Under the pieces are notes generated by a model that did no database searches, was not told the origin of the DNA, and saw only the letters and a list, made by a program, of their open reading frames with translations. Shown piece after piece: positions 58,620 through 64,000 of a stretch of 64,000 nucleotides of DNA (position 1 is its first letter; every line of letters begins with the position of its first letter). Source of the stretch: Gammaproteobacteria bacterium (GTDB taxonomy: Bacteria; Pseudomonadota; Gammaproteobacteria; Acidiferrobacterales; Sulfurifustaceae); NCBI GenBank assembly GCA_029863005.1, contig JAOTWF010000006.1, forward strand, positions 1 through 64,000, read 5' to 3'. Position numbers and translations under genes: made by a program.

Positions 58620-59924
58620 ATGACTGTCGGCAAACCCTCGAGACTGATCATCGCCTCGCTGCTGCTTGTCGCCTCACCGCTGGTCCTGGCCGCGGAGACG
58701 CCCACCCTCAACATGGCCAACACGGCCTGGCTGCTGACCTCCTCGGTTCTCGTACTGTTCATGACCATCCCGGGACTGGCCCTCTTCTACGGCGGACTGG
58801 TTCGAACGAAAAATGTTTTATCCATTCTGATGCAGTGCTTCGCCATCACCTGCATGGTATCCATCGTGTGGGTGCTGTTTGCCTACAGTCTTGCCTTCGG
58901 CGACGGCGGCGGAGCCAATGCCTGGATTGGCGGTATGGCCAAGTCACTGATGACCGGGATCGGCGTGGACACGCTCAAGGGCGACATCCCGGAAACCGTA
59001 TTCGCCATGTTCCAGATGACCTTCGCCATCATCACCCCGGCGCTCGTGGTCGGCGCCTTTGCGGAACGCATGAAGTTTTCTGCCATGCTGATCTTCAGCT
59101 TGTTGTGGCTTTTGGCGGTTTACGTCCCCGTGTGCCATTGGGTCTGGGGCGACGGCTGGCTGCAAAAAATGGGCCTCCTGGATTTTGCCGGCGGGACCGT
59201 GGTGCACATCAACGCCGGTGTGGCGTCGCTGGTGGCGGCACTTGTGCTTGGTCGGCGCAAGGGATTTCCGGAAACCGCCATGCCACCGCACAATCTCACC
59301 ATGACCGTGATTGGCGCGTGCATGCTGTGGGTGGGCTGGTTCGGTTTCAATGCCGGCAGTGCGCTAGCCGCCAATGGCACCGCCGGCATGACCATGCTGG
59401 TCACGCACATCGGCGCCGCCGCCGGTTCTCTGACTTGGATGTTCTGCGAATGGATCCGCTTTGGGAAACCCTCCGTGTTGGGCATCGTCACTGGCATGGT
59501 GGCGGGATTGGGCACCATCACGCCGGCCTCGGGATTTGTCGGCCCATTGGGGGCGCTCGCCATCGGCATCACTGCGGGGCTTGTCTGTTTCATCGCGACC
59601 AACTACATGAAGCGCTCACTACACGTAGATGATTCCCTCGACGTGTTTCCTGTCCATGGCGTGGGCGGCATGATTGGCACCCTGCTGACCGGCGTGTTCG
59701 CCGCCACGGCCCTCGGCGGTGTCGGATTCGCCGAAGGCATCACCATGGGCAAACAGGTCATAACTCAGTTGACCGGAATCGTGGTCACCATGGTCTGGTG
59801 CGGGGCGGTAACCTTTGTGCTGCTAAAGCTGGTCGATATGTTCGTGGGCCTGCGTGTCACGGTCGAACAGGAAACCGAAGGTCTCGATACCGTGCTGCAT
59901 AACGAAACCGGCTACAACCTGTAA
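58620..59924 (+). CDS. amtB: Ammonium transporter AmtB
   Basis: A 434-residue ammonium channel with a signal peptide (about 1-24) and eleven predicted helices. Conserved pore parts include the twin histidines (GTVVHINAG and DVFPVHGVGG) and the Asp/Phe gate regions (YGGLVRTKNVLS). The family C-terminal tail with a P-II contact site is present (GLRVTVEQETEGLDTVLH). It follows the frameshifted P-II gene by 27 bases and is followed by a terminator. Confidence 0.96.
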   Translation: MTVGKPSRLIIASLLLVASPLVLAAETPTLNMANTAWLLTSSVLVLFMTIPGLALFYGGLVRTKNVLSILMQCFAITCMVSIVWVLFAYSLAFGDGGGANAWIGGMAKSLMTGIGVDTLKGDIPETVFAMFQMTFAIITPALVVGAFAERMKFSAMLIFSLLWLLAVYVPVCHWVWGDGWLQKMGLLDFAGGTVVHINAGVASLVAALVLGRRKGFPETAMPPHNLTMTVIGACMLWVGWFGFNAGSALAANGTAGMTMLVTHIGAAAGSLTWMFCEWIRFGKPSVLGIVTGMVAGLGTITPASGFVGPLGALAIGITAGLVCFIATNYMKRSLHVDDSLDVFPVHGVGGMIGTLLTGVFAATALGGVGFAEGITMGKQVITQLTGIVVTMVWCGAVTFVLLKLVDMFVGLRVTVEQETEGLDTVLHNETGYNL

Positions 59925-60337
59925 GCATTCTGCAACGAGAAAAGCGAGCGTCTCGGCGCCCGCTTTTTCTCGCTTGGCGGCCTGGGGGTCGTCCGATTAT
60001 CGATCCCCTTTCGGAGATGGCCGAGCAACGGATTACCAGACGAAGTCGCCACGGATCCGAGCTTCGAATCAGATATATTTTCACTTTTCACAATATGAAA
60101 ATTGGTTTTAGCAACTTTCGTGCCGTCGTCTTGGCAAGGCATTTGAAAATGACACGATGTCCTGCTTTTGACTGTACACAAATACGATATTCGATATACT
60201 GAAACCGCAGTGGTGCACTGCCGATTGTTGTTATGTTGGTATTTACGGGTATCCCCGACAGGTCCTGGTTTACTCCACCATTACAGCACGTAATTAATTT
60301 TTTCAGATTAAATACTAATTAAACGAGGTTATTCGAC
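59925..60337 (+). promoter_or_regulatory. Long intergenic region and likely 5' leader of the cold-shock gene
   Basis: No gene is seen in these 413 bases. The amtB terminator takes the left end. A -10-like TATACT lies at 60195-60200, which would give a transcript leader of about 130 nt for csp, in line with the long leaders of cspA-type genes. GCAGTG-GTG-CACTGC (60207-60221) would be the first hairpin of that leader. The upstream TTGACT (60168-60173) is spaced too far for a standard -35. Confidence 0.45.
59943..59969 (+). terminator. Terminator after amtB
   Basis: AGCGAGCG pairs with CGCCCGCT with one A-C mismatch around a 6-nt loop, followed by TTTTCTC. It lies 19 bases after the amtB stop. 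Confidence 0.65.
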
Positions 60338-60544
60338 ATGCGCATGGGGACGGTAAAGTGGTTCAACGAGGCTAAAGGTTTTGGTTTCATCTCGCCACAG
60401 GATGGCAGCGCGGATGTTTTCGTGCACTACTCTGTGATTCAGGCCGAAGGTTACAAGAAGCTGGCCGAAGGCCAGAACGTGGAGTTTGAAAGTCAGAAGG
60501 GACCCAAGGGAATGCAGGCCACGGTGGTCAAACCTCTCGCTTAG
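60338..60544 (+). CDS. Cold-shock-domain protein, CspA family
   Basis: A 68-residue single-strand nucleic-acid-binding protein. RNP1 KGFGFI and RNP2 VFVHY are intact ([18 protein letters not shown]). Length and charge are typical. The leader is long and AT-rich just before the ATG, which suggests cold induction. A bidirectional terminator follows. Confidence 0.95.
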   Translation: MRMGTVKWFNEAKGFGFISPQDGSADVFVHYSVIQAEGYKKLAEGQNVEFESQKGPKGMQATVVKPLA

Positions 60545-60582
60545 CCTATGTTTAGTCTTCGACCGGTTCGCCGGTCATAAAT

Positions 60583-60611
60583 AAAAACCCCGACTGGATG
60601 TCGGGGTTTTT
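60583..60611. terminator. Bidirectional terminator between csp and the next gene
   Basis: AAAAACCCCGA and TCGGGGTTTTT form a perfect 11-bp stem with a 7-nt loop. T-runs follow on both strands, so it serves csp (plus) and the gene at 60631 (minus). Confidence 0.93.
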
Positions 60612-60630
60612 ATTTTTCACACAGATTATT

Positions 60631-61872
60631 TTAGCGTTTGACGATCCGACCGGTGTCGAAGTCAACCTTTTCCCTGTCTCCCAGCGCGCGATCGAGCGCC
60701 CACCCGCCGGTCTTACGCCGAAAAAGGTAAACTGTTTTGATCTTTTCACCGCCGGCGTTGAGCTTATAGCTCGCTTCACAGACACCGATTTTGAATTTCT
60801 CGCTGTGCCGCGACATGAACTCGGGCTCGTAAATATTCTTGTCAGGAAATTTCTTTTGAATGTCTGATTCCAGCCGCTTGGCGGCGAGATACGTCAACAT
60901 CCTCGCCGGCGAGTCTTTCGCGCCCGGGGTTTTGGTGGGATGGGCTTCATCCAGCTGGTTACCGCTTAGCACGCGCAGTACTTTCCAGGCACCGGCCGTT
61001 TTCTCGAACTGGAAACGCTGCAAGTTGGCGGTGCCCTGACCGAGGCGATACTCCGCCTCGAGGTAACCGGTCATGTTCATACCGGCGGAATCAGGCGGAG
61101 TATATCGTCCGTCGCGGAAGCTGAGCACTTCGAGCGATTTATTTGGATCGTCTTTCAGCAATTCGCGCAGCGCCAGATACTGAAGCGTCTCCACCGAGTC
61201 GGCGGATAAATCGGGTTTGCCGTCCACGATGCGAAAACCCCGGATGTCCGCCTCGAAGGTGCCGGCCACATTGCTTTTCGTTTCGTCCGGCAGACTGAGT
61301 TGGATTTTACCAGGCAGCTTCTTGCCTTTCTCCACGCCGAATTCGAGCACCATAGAGTACTTGTTGTTGAAATTCTGCTCCGAGAGTGATTTCTGTCCTT
61401 CTTCCTTCCACGCCAACGCCACTTGCGGGGCCGAAGGCCCCCCTGCTTCCGTCACCTTAAAAGTTTTTCCGGCGGGTGTTTCCCATCCCGCCCCTGGTAG
61501 CATTACTTTCACTTCGATATCAGCGGTGACGTCCTTACCCATCCGTAACCCAAGAACACCGCCTTCGAGATAGCTGTTATCGACGACAAAAGGTTTTCCA
61601 TGGGCCTGTCCCTTCGCGGGCACGGCGGGGATTTCGACAACGGCAGGCTTGGTCGCGACAGCCGGAGCCGGAGCGGCCGGCCTGACAGCGGGCGCCGGAG
61701 CGCGGGCTGCCGGTGCCCGAATCGTGGCCGGTTCACTTTCAAAAAAGTTGCTAATGAAATCCAGACCGCCGTCCTGCTGCATGAGATAGGCCCCCGCGCC
61801 ACCGATAATGAGCACAACGAGAATGACGATTTGAATCAGGGATTTTTTATCGAGATTCATTTTTAGATCCAT
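60631..61872 (-). CDS. Hypothetical membrane-anchored protein, 413 residues
   Basis: I do not recognise a family. It has one N-terminal transmembrane helix (about 13-32: LIQIVILVVLIIGGAGAYL), a Pro/Ala-rich linker (about 50-90) and a large periplasmic domain (about 95-413) rich in strands and Lys/Glu. A tract such as YSMVLEFGVEKGKKLPGKIQLSLPDETKS looks like an immunoglobulin- or lipocalin-like beta domain, and no catalytic motif is seen. AGGTGAGG precedes the ATG at 61872. It is monocistronic. Confidence 0.7.
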   Translation of the reverse strand: MDLKMNLDKKSLIQIVILVVLIIGGAGAYLMQQDGGLDFISNFFESEPATIRAPAARAPAPAVRPAAPAPAVATKPAVVEIPAVPAKGQAHGKPFVVDNSYLEGGVLGLRMGKDVTADIEVKVMLPGAGWETPAGKTFKVTEAGGPSAPQVALAWKEEGQKSLSEQNFNNKYSMVLEFGVEKGKKLPGKIQLSLPDETKSNVAGTFEADIRGFRIVDGKPDLSADSVETLQYLALRELLKDDPNKSLEVLSFRDGRYTPPDSAGMNMTGYLEAEYRLGQGTANLQRFQFEKTAGAWKVLRVLSGNQLDEAHPTKTPGAKDSPARMLTYLAAKRLESDIQKKFPDKNIYEPEFMSRHSEKFKIGVCEASYKLNAGGEKIKTVYLFRRKTGGWALDRALGDREKVDFDTGRIVKR

Positions 61873-62069
61873 GCCTCACCTGCCTGTGATTTCCATTATT
61901 GATCCGTCACATTTCTCAAGGCTTCCCGGTTCAAAACAATGACCCCGTCTGAACCAGGGCAGCGCTTCTGGTAATTTCAATCCGCCGCAATAATCCTTAA
62001 GGATAGTATGCCCGGCACTGTCCGCCAATTACTATTATCACGTCAACGGCGGTTTTTTTCCTGTCAAAC

Positions 62070-63209
62070 TCAGAAACCGAAGTAAAGCCCCAAACCCGTG
62101 TAGCGCAAAGGTTCGCGGTAAAATTGGCCATTGGGCGAATGTCCGCGGAAATGCTCAAACATCAGGCGCACCCGCCGTGGGCTGCCGCTGCGTAACTCGA
62201 ACCCGACCTGGTAAGAGCGGCTCCGACGCCAGTGGAGTTCTTCGGAAGTCTGTATGTCCGCGGCGGCGATAAGACTCAACCTTCCCGCTGCGCGCGCCTT
62301 GATATATTCAACGCCGCCCTGAAAATGTTTGGGTGCGAGATCCGGTTCGCTGTTCAAAATATAGCCACCGCCGCCATACAGACGCCATCGCTCCCATTCA
62401 TGAGACACGATGAACTCCATGTCCTCATAGCTCAAATTGACCCGATTGATTCCCGGATTGCCCAGAATAAACTCATCTCCAAGGTGAGAACTTTGATGAT
62501 AGAGGCGCAACACGTATGACCACGGGCCCTTGCGATAACTGATCGGGAGACCGATCCAGTAATCCGCGTTAATCAAATCGCTCGACGGCGCTTCGAGATT
62601 GAAAAGCGCGAACACCCCACCCTGAATCCCGATTTGAGAGCTGCCGGAGCTTCCAAAAAAACCCGAAGCTAGGCCGAAATATTCGCCGAACGCGACACTG
62701 GCTGCAGAAAATTCACTCGCAGGACTGCGATAGTGCAGATAGCTTACTGAAAATCGGGGTTGGCGTGGATCAGCCAGTAACGGTGCAAACAGTTCCTGCT
62801 CAGGCAAGGCGTAAAGATCCACCGGAATCTGGGTCGGACGTTCCGTTTCTGTTTTGTCCTGTTCCATGGCATCGTCGGTTTTATCGCAATTCGTGGATAA
62901 GTCCCACTGGATGCTTTTCACCCGCCCGGTTTTGGTGAGTAAATATGCCACGTCGCGTTTCTGAGACGGGCCGAGACAGGTGTGAGATGTCAGTGTCACC
63001 ACGCCTTCCACCGATATCACCTGTGAGCGCAGGCCCAGACCCGGAAAACGGCTGTCGAGCAATGAATCGACATAACCGCGGAGATATTCTTCCTGTTCGC
63101 TGGCGAATACAGGCGCGATTCCCGCCCCCACGAGTAACGCTATCAGAAATATCCAGCCCGTTGGCCTCTGATTGACAGTAAATAAATGAAGACACTGGCG
63201 ATTTGCCAT
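62070..63209 (-). CDS. DUF1207 outer-membrane barrel protein with BON-like N-terminus
   Basis: A 379-residue exported protein. After a signal peptide (about 15-36, ending ASEQEE), residues about 38-120 resemble a BON-type domain (YVDSLLDSRFPGLGLRSQVISVEGVVTL). The remainder (about 150-379) is a beta-barrel of the DUF1207 type: FSVSYLHYRSP, GGVFALFNLEAPSSDLINADYWIGLP, FEHFRGHSPNGQFY, and the final aromatic GLYFGF. It is likely an outer-membrane channel or porin-like protein of unknown substrate. The divergent upstream region is shared with cfa. Confidence 0.78.
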   Translation of the reverse strand: MANRQCLHLFTVNQRPTGWIFLIALLVGAGIAPVFASEQEEYLRGYVDSLLDSRFPGLGLRSQVISVEGVVTLTSHTCLGPSQKRDVAYLLTKTGRVKSIQWDLSTNCDKTDDAMEQDKTETERPTQIPVDLYALPEQELFAPLLADPRQPRFSVSYLHYRSPASEFSAASVAFGEYFGLASGFFGSSGSSQIGIQGGVFALFNLEAPSSDLINADYWIGLPISYRKGPWSYVLRLYHQSSHLGDEFILGNPGINRVNLSYEDMEFIVSHEWERWRLYGGGGYILNSEPDLAPKHFQGGVEYIKARAAGRLSLIAAADIQTSEELHWRRSRSYQVGFELRSGSPRRVRLMFEHFRGHSPNGQFYREPLRYTGLGLYFGF

Positions 63210-63405
63210 GCCGGTATTTTACACATAATCCTTATAGGCATGTGCCGGGGAAATCGCGTTGAGCATTGTTGTAAAACAATTTTTACCCGATATGCGAACC
63301 AATACGCCGTATATTCAGTTTACCTGTCAACAATATGAGTTCGGTCATTTGATAAGCTCTTCCATGACGGGGTAGGATAAACAGGATTCAAAAGGGGCTA
63401 GTCTC

Positions 63406-64000
63406 ATGGACAAAGAAGTCGGAAAAACCAGGCTTTCCTCGCTCGATATACCCGCGCTCACTGGCAGAAGAGCCGATGCCTCCCTGCCTCATACGCCGTC
63501 ACGTGTCAGCGCGCTGGATCGGTGGATGGCACGCAAGCTGCTCGATCTGCTCGGTAACCCGCCGTTGACCTTCGTGATGTGGGACGGGGAAAAAATCTAT
63601 TCCTCGGACAATCCTTATATCGCCACATTGCATTTTCACGATAGCGATGTATTGCAGAAATTGCTGATGAACCCCGCGCTGCATTTCGGCGATCTCTACG
63701 GTGCCGGCCGAATCGAGGTGGAAGGTGATCTCGTGGACTTTCTGGTCACAGTCTATCGCGCGTTGGCGACCTCTCCGAAATACCAGAAACTCAAGGAAGC
63801 GCAGACGCGCCTATTCAACCGACCGCGGTCGAACCGCCTCACGGATTCACGCGACAATATTCATCATCACTATGACATCGGCAACGATTTTTACGAGCTG
63901 TGGCTGGATCGCGAGGCCATGCAGTATACCTGCGCCTATTTCCCCGAACCGGACCTAACCATTGAAGAAGCACAGCGTGCCAAGATGAATCACGTCTGTC
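63406..64000 (+). CDS. Cyclopropane-fatty-acyl-phospholipid synthase, N-terminal part (cut by window edge)
   Basis: About 198 codons before the window ends. The reading from the ATG at 63406 shows the CFA synthase N-terminal domain (LLGNPPLTFVMWDGEKIYSS) and then NIHHHYDIGNDFYELWLD, the start of the SAM-dependent methyltransferase domain, with YTCAYF. The enzyme would add a methylene group across unsaturated acyl chains in membrane phospholipids. The SAM-binding glycine-rich loop lies outside the window, so completeness is unknown. Confidence 0.9.
   Translation, partial: MDKEVGKTRLSSLDIPALTGRRADASLPHTPSRVSALDRWMARKLLDLLGNPPLTFVMWDGEKIYSSDNPYIATLHFHDSDVLQKLLMNPALHFGDLYGAGRIEVEGDLVDFLVTVYRALATSPKYQKLKEAQTRLFNRPRSNRLTDSRDNIHHHYDIGNDFYELWLDREAMQYTCAYFPEPDLTIEEAQRAKMNHVC

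Noticed and set aside
60168-60200. TTGACT...TATACT as a sigma-70 promoter for csp
   Set aside because: The 21-base spacer is too long; only the -10-like box is mentioned, with low confidence.

Overview
This 64 kb window is a chromosomal segment of a GC-rich gammaproteobacterium. The evidence is gene content and classic gene order: miaB-ybeZ-ybeY-corC-lnt running towards leuS; a TPR protein-lolB-ispE-tRNA-Gln-prs-rplY-pth-ychF run divergent from hemA-prfA-prmC; plus slmA, slyD, hslVU, msrPQ and amtB. A cytoplasmic sulfite dehydrogenase of the SoeABC type, followed by a sulfide:quinone-oxidoreductase-like flavoprotein, suggests a sulfur-oxidising chemolithotroph (an Acidiferrobacterales-like lineage is plausible). 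That placement is inference. No phage, insertion sequence, CRISPR array or rRNA operon was seen.

Layout. 1-9.8 kb (minus): leuS (cut by the window edge), a Skp/OmpH-like chaperone, a GAF-PAS-GGDEF-EAL protein, then lnt, corC, ybeY, ybeZ and miaB in tight coupling. 9.9-11 kb: a 53-residue membrane protein with a strong ribosome-binding site and its own terminator, and a MarC-family protein. 11-17.8 kb (minus): soeC, soeB, soeA, tRNA-Met and an SQR-like protein fused to two CBS domains. 17.9-24.8 kb (minus): ychF, pth, rplY, prs, tRNA-Gln, ispE, lolB and a TPR lipoprotein. 25-32.8 kb (plus): a CstA-like carrier, hemA, prfA, prmC, an E1-like MoeB/ThiF protein, a JAMM protease, LemA and a GIDE-domain membrane protein with an EF-hand. 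32.9-39 kb (minus): slmA, argB, hsp20, hslU, hslV, msrQ and msrP.

39-49.6 kb is mixed: a DUF1223 protein, htpX, an unrecognised 407-residue protein, a MacAB/LolCDE-like exporter in three genes, a DUF2007 zinc-ribbon protein, dodecin, an HD-GYP protein, a second MarC protein, a CBS-pair protein behind an FNR/DNR-type palindrome, and endonuclease V. 49.9-57.2 kb: a RhlE-type helicase with a structured leader, a glycine-rich RRM protein, an HTH-[2Fe-2S]-FNR fusion, an S9 peptidase operon, and slyD. 57.2-60 kb holds gene debris (a truncated rhodanese-like gene joined out of frame to an EAL remnant), a P-II gene with a one-base frameshift, and amtB. 60-64 kb: a cold-shock protein, an unrecognised membrane-anchored protein, a DUF1207 barrel protein, and the start of a cyclopropane fatty acid synthase gene.

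The most unusual items are the SQR-CBS fusion beside soeABC, the HTH-ferredoxin-reductase fusion, the E1/JAMM/LemA/GIDE run without a visible ubiquitin-like carrier, the FNR-type site placed at class II spacing before the CBS gene, the frameshifted P-II gene, the rhodanese/EAL scar, and the alternative hairpins in front of the helicase gene.
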